From assembly GCF_900167105.1 (NCBI RefSeq), contig NZ_FUXE01000016.1:1-54247 (forward strand): a DNA stretch of 54,247 nt, read 5' to 3'. The DNA comes from Porphyromonas circumdentaria. Lineage in GTDB: Bacteria > Bacteroidota > Bacteroidia > Bacteroidales > Porphyromonadaceae. Positions 46,802-53,940 of the stretch are shown in pieces. Position 1 is the stretch's first letter; every line of letters begins with the position of its first letter. A model generated the notes under the pieces. The model saw only the letters and a list, made by a program, of their open reading frames with translations. It was not told the origin of the DNA and ran no database searches. The translations under genes were made by a program, and so were the position numbers.

Positions 46802-47884
46802 TCATGATGAAGGAACAGAAGCTATCAAACGAGACATTGTATTCATCTTACGCTCTGTTTCTATCCACTCCTCGATTACTTCAGAAGAAGCTACAATCCC
46901 TCCTCCTGCATAGAGTGTTACATGAGGGTCTTGAGATTGCAAACAACGGATGTTAACGTAAATATCGGTTGCCCCTTGAGGGTTAATTCGTCCCAAAAAA
47001 CCCGAGTAATAGCTACGACTATCTTTTTCCTGCTCAAGAATAAACTCCATGGCTCTCTTTTTAGGGAAACCACATACAGCAGGGGTCGGATGCAAAAGCT
47101 CTAAAAGTCTCGGAAGTATAGAGGGTTGAGATAGGGAAAAGAAAAAGTCTGTTTTAAGGTGCGCCATGGAGGCTGCCTGCACCGTATAGGGCTCTGATTC
47201 TCTCCCCTCTATCCCCAAAGAGTGCAAACACTCTCGTATATAAGTGGCGACGTAAGCTTGTTCCTCTCTGTTTTTTTGAGACCAAACAGCAGGGAGCTCT
47301 CCATCGACAAGAGGCTGAGTCCCTGCAAGGGCTGTCGTATACCAATGCCTATTTTGCCCCGAAAGCAGTACCTCGGGTGAGGCACCTAACCAAAGTCCCG
47401 TAATCGGTGTGCTAGTAAGGTAGACATAAGCCTGTGGATAGAGAGCACAAGCCTCTCTCCAAGCTTCCAGTGGAGAGAAAGTTTTTTGGGGAAAATGATT
47501 GCGCTGTCGTGCCAAAACCAATTTTTCTACTCTACCCGATCGTATCGCCTCGATATAATTGTCAAAGAGGTCTCTATACTCCGCACTTACGGCAAGAAAA
47601 GGGAGCTCTTTTTGAAGTTCTCTCGCTCTATGGTCTGTAGTGCTGATAAAAAAGAGCTGCTCCGTGGTCGGAGAGAAAGTAACTATCGGAGTAGAACTAC
47701 TTGAAGAGAAAGGGGCTATTACAAAACAATCTGAGAAAGGGAGTTCCCCTACAGAAGAGTAAGTAGACAACGAAGAGGAGGAACCCACGACAAGCACCGC
47801 CTGCTGCGAGTACGGCAATCTGTATAGGGCAAAAGGAGTCTCTTTTCTCCAAAGTTCATTGACTATTTCCAATTCCTGCCTCAT
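46802..47884 (-). CDS. menF: Isochorismate synthase
   Basis: Converts chorismate to isochorismate, the entry to menaquinone synthesis. The chorismate-binding domain is visible: ITGLWLGASPEVLL, ALAGTQPL, LHPTPAVCGFP and the final ERKMNTMSRL. The frame is open to 47968, but the ATG at 47884 is preferred. It overlaps the stop of the thioesterase gene by 4 bp and gives 360 residues beginning MRQELEIVNELW. Position directly before menD supports the menaquinone role over a siderophore role. Confidence 0.93.
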   Translation of the reverse strand: MRQELEIVNELWRKETPFALYRLPYSQQAVLVVGSSSSLSTYSSVGELPFSDCFVIAPFSSSSSTPIVTFSPTTEQLFFISTTDHRARELQKELPFLAVSAEYRDLFDNYIEAIRSGRVEKLVLARQRNHFPQKTFSPLEAWREACALYPQAYVYLTSTPITGLWLGASPEVLLSGQNRHWYTTALAGTQPLVDGELPAVWSQKNREEQAYVATYIRECLHSLGIEGRESEPYTVQAASMAHLKTDFFFSLSQPSILPRLLELLHPTPAVCGFPKKRAMEFILEQEKDSRSYYSGFLGRINPQGATDIYVNIRCLQSQDPHVTLYAGGGIVASSEVIEEWIETERKMNTMSRLIASVPSS

Positions 47885-48327
47885 GTTTCCTTGGAGATAA
47901 TTCCATTGGTTACTTGTATGGAAGAAATTAATCGCCCTGTCGAAACGCTTACGACCTCTACGCGCCAAATATGCGTTCTACGCCCTCGATGAATTAAAAC
48001 ACCCTCTGCCTTTACTTTATCACCCTTATAAGCCGATGCAATATGATTGCCACTTACTTGGATACCCACTGACCACTCACTATCTTGGCAGAGAACATTT
48101 GAGCCTACTCCCGCTACGGTCTCGGCAAGGGCTAAAGTTGCTCCACCGTGTAGTATTCCAAAAGGCTGACAGGTATGTTCGTCCACAGGCATTACAGCCT
48201 CGATTTTTTCATCCGAAACGGATGTATATTCTATTCCTAAACTCCCCATAAGCGTACCCTTGATATGGGCATTTAACTGGTTTAGAAGAGATCCTTGCTC
48301 CTCGGGGAATAATTCTTTTTTAGTCAT
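47881..48327 (-). CDS. menI: Hotdog-fold thioesterase, probable DHNA-CoA thioesterase
   Basis: A 148-residue hotdog protein of the PaaI/MenI group. It has QPFGILHGGATLALAETVAGVGSN, containing the HGG loop and catalytic acidic residue, then SGNHIASAYKGDKVKAEGV. As the first gene of the menI-menF-menD-menB series it likely hydrolyses 1,4-dihydroxy-2-naphthoyl-CoA. The assignment rests mainly on context. Upstream there is a 200-bp gap with only a weak -7-like TATATTTT on the minus strand. Confidence 0.78.
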   Translation of the reverse strand: MTKKELFPEEQGSLLNQLNAHIKGTLMGSLGIEYTSVSDEKIEAVMPVDEHTCQPFGILHGGATLALAETVAGVGSNVLCQDSEWSVGIQVSGNHIASAYKGDKVKAEGVLIHRGRRTHIWRVEVVSVSTGRLISSIQVTNGIISKET

Positions 48328-48527
48328 GCTTTATTCATCGTTGCTATACTACAAGCGAGCACCTCTTTTACCAACAACGCACGCCACAATAGCAACTCTT
48401 GCGAAGTTACTCCATTTGCTTATAGTGACCAAAATATAGGTCTATTGAGAAAAAGAGATTTTTCTTCTTTTGAAAAGATCGAATACAAAGAAAGAAGAGA
48501 GAAAAACACTTTCCCCCTTCTCATCTA

Positions 48528-49148
48528 TTATAACAAGTCATGTTCATAGAGATAAACAACCCGTTCGGTAAAAGCATCATCGGCATTATATCGAGGATCA
48601 TACTTTACCTTTAAGTTACCCCCAAAGAATGCAGCGAACAGATTATACCAACCTGCCTTAAAACTTCCGTAAAAGGCTTTGATTAAATCGTAGCTCGAGC
48701 TATTGGTCTGTCTGCATACCAACTTCATAAGAAGCTCTCCTTGGCGTAGTGTAAGGTTTTTCATTATAGGTTTGTACTCTCTCATCAAATCATCTTCGAT
48801 ACGGTCAAGATGCCTACTTCGGGCTCTATCATTGGGGAGCGTCTCAAGGTATTCATACGTTTCAATCATCGTTTGAGCAAGCATATTGGCATAAGGCAAT
48901 ACCTTCTTTACATCTCTTATACGACGCCAATAGGTCTCTTTCTCCTCCGAAGAGAGCGGAACATAACGAGGGCGGAAACGATGCTCTACCGTTATGTCGG
49001 GCAGAACGGCATAATAGAGCGTATCTCCCGCCTCCACTTGCGGTTTTATTACTACCCGCTTAGCAGCCTCTTTATCAAAATGTCCCTGTCCATAAAGAGA
49101 TATTACAGAGAGGCATAAAAGCACTATCACAAATACATATCTTTTCAT
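48528..49148 (-). CDS. DUF4294 exported protein
   Basis: A 206-residue protein with signal peptide (about 1-20, VISLYGQ). DUF4294 features follow: YYAVLPDITVEHRFRPRY, WRRIRDVKKVLPYANM and RIEDDLMREYKPIMKNL in helical succession, ending with VVYLYEHD. The start at 49148 (MKRYVFVIVLL) is preferred over 49175, since the extra residues would precede the signal peptide. The family is found in Bacteroidetes and its role is unknown. Confidence 0.82.
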   Translation of the reverse strand: MKRYVFVIVLLCLSVISLYGQGHFDKEAAKRVVIKPQVEAGDTLYYAVLPDITVEHRFRPRYVPLSSEEKETYWRRIRDVKKVLPYANMLAQTMIETYEYLETLPNDRARSRHLDRIEDDLMREYKPIMKNLTLRQGELLMKLVCRQTNSSSYDLIKAFYGSFKAGWYNLFAAFFGGNLKVKYDPRYNADDAFTERVVYLYEHDLL

Positions 49149-49172
49149 AGTACAATCCTTATTAAACACAAG

Positions 49173-49180
49173 CAAACTTA
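49173..49180 (-). promoter_or_regulatory. Possible -7 box of the DUF4294 gene
   Basis: TAAGTTTG on the minus strand fits TAnnTTTG, 25 bp before the ATG at 49148. The -33 position reads GTGT, which does not match. Confidence 0.4.
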
Positions 49181-49199
49181 CAGATAATAGTGTTAATGT

Positions 49200-49473
49200 A
49201 CACTATCTTCTTAAAAAAGAGAGGTGTATACCAATTCCTCAGCTTGCGAGACAGAAGAAATAATGTCACACCCCCAAGGTAAATAACTCCGCTATGGGAA
49301 TAGAGAGCCAAAGCCCATTGTTCCCCCAAAAATTAGGAAAGGTTAGCATGCCCGAGGTAAAAAAACAAACCCACACAATAGGGGTATAATATTAGTGCCC
49401 CCAAAGCATACTCTCCGATATAATTGCCAGCTATATAGTCATCAAGAAGTATGTATCGTCCTTGCTGTAACAT
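49200..49473 (-). pseudogene. Decayed MATE family efflux transporter
   Basis: Translating the minus strand from the ATG at 49473 gives LLDDYIAGNYIGEYALGALI, similar to the start of a MATE transporter. After frame changes, 49266-49385 reads PNFWGNNGLWLSIPIAEL, then FTLGV and a stop. That is like a MATE C-terminal helix. A further shift continues with VTLFLLSRKLRNWY. The N- and C-terminal ends stand next to each other, so most of the roughly 440-codon gene is deleted. No intact frame remains. Confidence 0.55.
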
Positions 49474-49697
49474 GATTCTTTATTATCTAGGATTAATATG
49501 CTCATACCACCCCACTTAAACAGCCTCTAACGAAAGGAGCGTAGCCGATGAAGTATTGTGCAAAGATCTCAAAGAATAGCTCTTATTCAGATAGGCTTAA
49601 CGTATTCTCTCTTGCAAGAAGATTGTTTTTCGTTGTAGAAACTTGAAAAGAATCGCTATAAAAATTGTTTTCCTCTCCAATTTTTCTCTATTTATAT

Positions 49698-49790
49698 ATT
49701 GTAAATCTATATACATAATCTATGTATGCACATACATAAGCTGCGTATGGACATACATAGGCTGCGTATGGACATACATAGGCTACGAAT
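49698..49790. repeat. Tandem array C: 21-bp period of palindromic units
   Basis: Units of the type GCTGCGTATGGACATACATA start at 49740 and 49761; diverged units start at 49719 and 49782 (only the first bases match), and weakly at 49698. The spacing is exactly 21 bp. Each unit is itself palindromic around the centre; the 49719 unit holds perfect 8-bp arms TATGTATG (49721-49728) and CATACATA (49731-49738). The array lies in the 1.2-kb gap between DUF4294 and the LRR gene. Apart from the MATE remnant and this array, that gap shows no gene. Confidence 0.85.
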
Positions 49791-50339
49791 AAAGAATTAG
49801 TAGTAAATAAAATAGTCTATAGTACTAAGAAAACTATTTTTGTCTAAGCATAATATCTTTTCTCGCTATACATCTAAAGCTCTTCTCTACTCCTCTTCAT
49901 CCTTTCTAATACGAAGCTCTCAACAGAGTTCAAAAGACAAATACTATCGTAAATACTATTACTTAGTTCCCTATAAAAACAATATAAGCCGATTTATAAC
50001 TTATGGATAATTACCCACTCCAAGGGCTTTTTAATAAAGCATCCTATTCACAACAGGAGAAAACAAAAAGAAACGAATTATACGTGGCAGATTTTTAACA
50101 TGGTAGTATGTGCAAAAATCCAGAATAAAATACGATATTTGTAGCAGAAAGAAAAGATGATTTTTGACATCATATATTAAGAAAAAGACTTCTCGAGGTA
50201 AATTGAGCGAGAACTTAATGCACACCGCCCCCTATTTTCTAATACCCCACTCGACTTATCCCCCATATAATAGCAAGTATTCGGATAGATAAAAAATAGA
50301 AAGAGAAAAAATAATCGTAAACAATTAAATGAGTAAAAG

Positions 50340-52136
50340 ATGAAACACAAAAAAAATCTACTTACTATTTTCATCACTCTTGTGTCGATACTAAGTGCTT
50401 CCTCTGTAGTAGCACAGAATAGTATCACTCTTATGACAAGCAAGAAAAAAGGAGAGACAATTAAACTGATTGCTAAGCCTGTAGAGAACCTTACCATTGA
50501 AGGAGCTCAAAAAACAGCAACTGAAAATGAGTATACAATAACCGACATAGATGGAGAAATTACCCTTAAGGGTGATATCACCTTCTTAGATTGTATAGGA
50601 CAACAAATAACTACACTGAACCTTTCTCAGAATAAAGTACTCAACGAGCTACGATGTGACCAGAATCAAATTGAGATTCTTTCCTTAAAAGAAACTCCAT
50701 CCGTAAATATCTTGAGTTGTTCTAAAAACAATCTTCGTATTTTAGAACTCTCCGAGGGGAGCCAATTAAAAGAGCTTTATTGCGACCACAATCAGTTCAA
50801 AAAAAGAACTATGGACGTCCTTGTAGCCTCATTGCCAGATCGCAGCACAAAAAACCCAAAAGGTTTTTTTGCGGTCTTTGACAATGAAAACAATGATGAA
50901 ACAAATATTTGTAACAAAGAGCAGGTTGCTATAGCTCTCAAACGCGGCTGGATGGTAAAAGAGAAAAAAGGAAGTTGGGTAGATTACCAAGGTAGCGAAA
51001 GAGTAATCGGCAACGGACAAATCTCTCTTACAACTGCCAAAGTAGAGGGAGAGTTTATCGACTTAATCATCGAAACTAACGAAGATTTTTCTGTTGAAGG
51101 AGCAGTATTCGTAGGAGAAAACAGCTACAAGGTTACAGCTTCCGACGGCAAGATATCAATTAAGGGAGATGTTATAAATATGGACTGTTCCGATGCCAAA
51201 CTCACCTCTTTGAACGTTTCTCGTTGCCCAACACTGCAAAAATTATCTTGCAATGGCAACAAGCTTACTGCCTTAGAGCTACTGAACAACACAGAATTAG
51301 TAGAACTCTACTGTTACGACAATAAATTAAACTCTTTAGACATATCTAACAATGCAAAGTTGACGAAATTCTGGTGTCAAAACAACGAACTTACATCATT
51401 AGATTTGTCTAAAAACATAAGATTAGAAGAGTTCTACTGTGAACACAACCAACTAAACTCTCTCAATGTATCCAATAATACAGAATTGATAAAACTCTGG
51501 TGCTATCTAAATCCTATCAACACTTTAGATGTATCCAAAAACACCAAACTTACCGTGTTGCAATGTTATCGAAATGAACTCTCTGAATTAAATATATCAA
51601 ATAATAAGAAGTTGGAAATCTTGTGGTGTGATGACAACAATATAACAACGCTTGATACTTCTAATAATCCTGAGTTACTTATGCTTTCTTGTAGCTCTAA
51701 TAAAATTGCATCTTTAGATTTTTCTAATAATAAGAAAATAGACGAATTACACTGTGATGGCAACCAAATTAAGGGAGAAAATATGGACCTCCTAATCAGC
51801 TCTCTTCCTATCCGTTCTGAAAGTGATGGAGAAGGTCTATTTGGTGTAATAGACAATAGTGCAGGCTCTGCAACCAACGTTTGTACAAAAAAACAGGTAG
51901 CTGCAGCTAAAAGCCGTGGTTGGATAGCTAAAGAATGGAGTGCTACAGACGAAAATTGGATAGATTATGAGGGTAGTGAAGACACCTCTATCAACGACAT
52001 CTTAGCCGAAGAAGAGGCAAGCATCGTTGCAATTTACACTGTTGATGGAAGACGTATCAGCCAATTACAAGAAGGGGTAAACATCATTCGCCTAAGCAAC
52101 GGCAAGGCTCACAAAGTATTTCACGAAGTACGATAA
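50340..52136 (+). CDS. Secreted leucine-rich-repeat protein with cysteine ladder
   Basis: A 598-residue protein with signal peptide (about 1-25, SVVAQ). It has two related modules. Each begins with an ISLTT...K-type strand region of about 60 residues, goes on to LRRs, and ends with a MDLLISSLP...KKQVAAAKSRGW block. The first has about three LRRs, the second about nine units of 21 residues (LxxLxCxxNxLxxLdxSxN). Nearly every unit has Cys after an aromatic residue. The C-terminal AIYTVDGRRISQLQEGVNII is a surface-sorting-type end. It resembles InlJ-like surface LRR proteins; partner unknown. Confidence 0.85.
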   Translation: MKHKKNLLTIFITLVSILSASSVVAQNSITLMTSKKKGETIKLIAKPVENLTIEGAQKTATENEYTITDIDGEITLKGDITFLDCIGQQITTLNLSQNKVLNELRCDQNQIEILSLKETPSVNILSCSKNNLRILELSEGSQLKELYCDHNQFKKRTMDVLVASLPDRSTKNPKGFFAVFDNENNDETNICNKEQVAIALKRGWMVKEKKGSWVDYQGSERVIGNGQISLTTAKVEGEFIDLIIETNEDFSVEGAVFVGENSYKVTASDGKISIKGDVINMDCSDAKLTSLNVSRCPTLQKLSCNGNKLTALELLNNTELVELYCYDNKLNSLDISNNAKLTKFWCQNNELTSLDLSKNIRLEEFYCEHNQLNSLNVSNNTELIKLWCYLNPINTLDVSKNTKLTVLQCYRNELSELNISNNKKLEILWCDDNNITTLDTSNNPELLMLSCSSNKIASLDFSNNKKIDELHCDGNQIKGENMDLLISSLPIRSESDGEGLFGVIDNSAGSATNVCTKKQVAAAKSRGWIAKEWSATDENWIDYEGSEDTSINDILAEEEASIVAIYTVDGRRISQLQEGVNIIRLSNGKAHKVFHEVR

Positions 52137-52177
52137 TAGCAAATTTGACGTCTAAACTTAGACGCTAAATACAACCC

Positions 52178-52236
52178 AAGGGTTGGAGATGCTAATGTAC
52201 CGAAGAGAACGATTCATTAGCCTCCAGCCCTTTCTT
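52178..52236 (+). terminator. Terminator of the LRR gene
   Basis: A long hairpin with arms about 52178-52197 and 52215-52232, matching around AAGGGTTGGAG/CTCCAGCCCTT with one G-U pair and a small bulge, followed by TTTCTT. A small 7-bp palindrome lies just before it at 52149-52164. Confidence 0.75.
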
Positions 52237-52244
52237 ATCTTAAG

Positions 52245-52279
52245 TCCAAAGAGAAATTGCTACAGAAATTCTCTTTGGA
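52245..52279. repeat. 11-bp inverted repeat beside a partial IS256-like end
   Basis: Perfect arms TCCAAAGAGAA (52245-52255) and TTCTCTTTGGA (52269-52279). Just after it, TGATACTGTCCTA (52282-52294) repeats the 13 bases found at 53940-53952 at the start of the IS256-family element. Confidence 0.6.
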
Positions 52280-52323
52280 TTTGATACTGTCCTATGAGGG
52301 GACTAAGTTTTATTGAAAGGGTA

Positions 52324-52488
52324 CAGTCGGGAGATTCCACCCCCTTTGTGTTTTGAATAGAAGTATCTTTGCCCAAAGAAAAAAATCAATGGAAAATATG
52401 AAAAAGATTGTTGTACTACTTTTAGGATTGTTCGGATGGATGCAGATAGCCTCTGCCCAAATCTTCGATAGAGACACTATGGAGGAGG
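52324..52488 (+). repeat. Left copy of the promoter/signal-peptide inverted repeat
   Basis: This 165-bp segment covers the promoter region, start and first 33 codons of the upstream paralogue. Its reverse complement recurs at 53481-53649. The last 100 bp (52389-52488) are identical in both copies. This copy has TATCTTTG at 52364-52371, a 15-bp spacer to the preceding TTTG, and an A7 tract before the start codon. Confidence 0.9.
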
Positions 52489-52967
52489 GCAATTCAAGAT
52501 TAGGACTGGGAATGGTAGCAGGAGCTTTAGGTATATACGACAGCACTCCCTGCGGAACAGTTGGTATGAATATTCTTTTTAAGGGAGCTTATTTTGATTT
52601 TACCTATTTTGCTCCGCGACATTCTGAAGATGTGCGGGTTGGTCAATGGTCTGATAAGCAAAGTTGGTCAATACATTTTGGATATCAGATACCTATAACA
52701 GAAAAAATAAGAGTTACACCTCTTGTTGGTTATGCACAAGTCGATTTGGGAAGAACAAATGGTTGGGATTGGCACGTATCAAAAAATGGGATTCATAATA
52801 AATTCATCCCAGAAGATAAAGTGGGAGGATTGGATTTTGGGGCTTCTTTAGTGTATAGTTTTTATTGGAAGCTAATTGACATCAAAATACCAATGAATAT
52901 CTCTTTGAATGCCACTCGGCGTGGTATCTATGCAGGCATGATGTTTGAGTTTTATCCTGTATGGTAG
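52389..52967 (+). CDS. Exported beta-rich protein, paralogue 1
   Basis: A 192-residue protein with a signal peptide (MKKIVVLLLGLFGWMQ to ASAQ, about residues 4-24). The start is ATG 52389 or 52398. The mature part is rich in glycine and aromatic strands (WSIHFGYQIPITEKIRVTPLVGYAQV) and ends in an aromatic residue (FEFYPVW), like a small outer-membrane barrel. It shares about 40% of residues with paralogue 2 after an identical first 33 residues. The function is unknown. Confidence 0.78.
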   Translation: MENMKKIVVLLLGLFGWMQIASAQIFDRDTMEEGNSRLGLGMVAGALGIYDSTPCGTVGMNILFKGAYFDFTYFAPRHSEDVRVGQWSDKQSWSIHFGYQIPITEKIRVTPLVGYAQVDLGRTNGWDWHVSKNGIHNKFIPEDKVGGLDFGASLVYSFYWKLIDIKIPMNISLNATRRGIYAGMMFEFYPVW

Positions 52968-53009
52968 AAAAAAAGCCTGATACTCTAGTAACGAGTATCG
53001 GGCTTTTTT
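52968..53009. terminator. Bidirectional terminator between the paralogues
   Basis: A-rich start, arms AGCCTGATACTC and GAGTATCGGGCT (one mismatch), a 7-nt loop and a TTTTTT run. It directly follows the stop of paralogue 1 and ends 22 bp before the stop of paralogue 2. Confidence 0.9.
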
Positions 53010-53031
53010 GTTAGTTACAGGAGTTGCATAT

Positions 53032-53580
53032 TCAAAACTCAAAACCTATCCCTGCTGTAAGAGCGTATCTCGATGCTGTCAATGTCGCATTCACAGGCAT
53101 TATCCACATGAAATTATAAATGAGTGTGAGACCATAATCAAGCCCTCCCGAAGTTTTTTCTGGGACAAACTTATTCCGAACACCATCCGAATAAGTCCAG
53201 TCGTATCCATCCGTTATCCCCATTTCTATCTTAGCAAGTCCAATCATGGGCACACATCTGAAAGACTCTGAAAAAGGTAACTGATAGCCAAAATGAAAAG
53301 CATACCCTCTACCATCTTTCCATTTATCTATTCGAGTGTTTTGTAAATGCTTCGTTGGGCTAAACATAAAATCAAGGTAAAACCCGTCGTATAGAATAGA
53401 GACTCCTACACAGGAATTAGGCATAAAATCAAAAACTCCCAATGCGCCTATTTTCCAATCAACAGCAAATTTTGAGTTTACCTCCTCCATAGTGTCTCTA
53501 TCGAAGATTTGGGCAGAGGCTATCTGCATCCATCCGAACAATCCTAAAAGTAGTACAACAATCTTTTTCATATTTTCCAT
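53032..53580 (-). CDS. Exported beta-rich protein, paralogue 2
   Basis: A 182-residue protein starting at ATG 53580 or 53571. Its first 33 residues, including the signal peptide, are identical to paralogue 1; after EE at residue 33 the sequence differs (VNSKFAVDWKIGALGVFDF). Strand pattern and position of conserved blocks are the same (AFHFGYQLPFSESFRCVPMIGLAKIEMG; NKFVPE...GGLDYG). It ends FEF, as outer-membrane barrels often do. It converges with paralogue 1. The function is unknown. Confidence 0.78.
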   Translation of the reverse strand: MENMKKIVVLLLGLFGWMQIASAQIFDRDTMEEVNSKFAVDWKIGALGVFDFMPNSCVGVSILYDGFYLDFMFSPTKHLQNTRIDKWKDGRGYAFHFGYQLPFSESFRCVPMIGLAKIEMGITDGYDWTYSDGVRNKFVPEKTSGGLDYGLTLIYNFMWIMPVNATLTASRYALTAGIGFEF

Positions 53581-53649
53581 TGATTTTTTTTCTTTGGGCG
53601 AAGATACTTCTAACATTTCAAACACAAAGGGGGTGGAATCTCCCGACTG
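53481..53649 (-). repeat. Right copy of the promoter/signal-peptide inverted repeat
   Basis: Inverted copy (169 bp) of 52324-52488. It differs only in the promoter region: the spacer between TTTG and the -7 box is 18 bp, the box reads TATCTTCG, and the A tract before the start is A8. Coding bases 53481-53580 are identical to the left copy. Confidence 0.9.
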
Positions 53650-53652
53650 CAC

Positions 53653-53939
53653 TCCTTCAACAAAATTTTCTTCCTCATAGTTATCTGTGGGGACTTATAA
53701 TGTAGATATCTAAAGATATTAGCACTCTGTATATTAAGAGGAATAGCTTCTCAAGCCTTCTTTGCCTTTTATCTGTGCTTTCACAAATGTTTGCGATGCC
53801 ATGCCATTTCTAATTGATTCGTAATGGACGATTTAGTATTTTGTGTGGTGTGGATATACAACTTGCTGTCATGCGTTCATTTTATTTCTGTAAAGTGCCA
53901 TCTCCGCAGTAAAATACAGCAAAATCCAAAGAGTAATCC
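53653..53939. other. Gap before the IS256-family element
   Basis: A/T-rich sequence without a recognisable gene. A minus-strand frame of 96 codons (53877-54167) crosses the IS start and has the composition of a chance frame. Confidence 0.5.
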
Positions 53940-53940
53940 T

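Noticed and set aside
48327-48419. 31-codon frame overlapping the menI start by 4 bp (ATGA), ending ACSIATMNKA
   Set aside because: It has no ATG start, a stop lies just upstream and no domain is visible; the overlap is probably chance.
22195-49790. Arrays A, B and C as CRISPR arrays
   Set aside because: Unit periods of 21-22 bp leave no room for repeat plus spacer, and no cas genes are present.
50031-50225. Minus-strand frame of 64 codons upstream of the LRR gene
   Set aside because: Phe/Tyr/Leu-rich translation of A/T-rich spacer DNA; no supporting motif.
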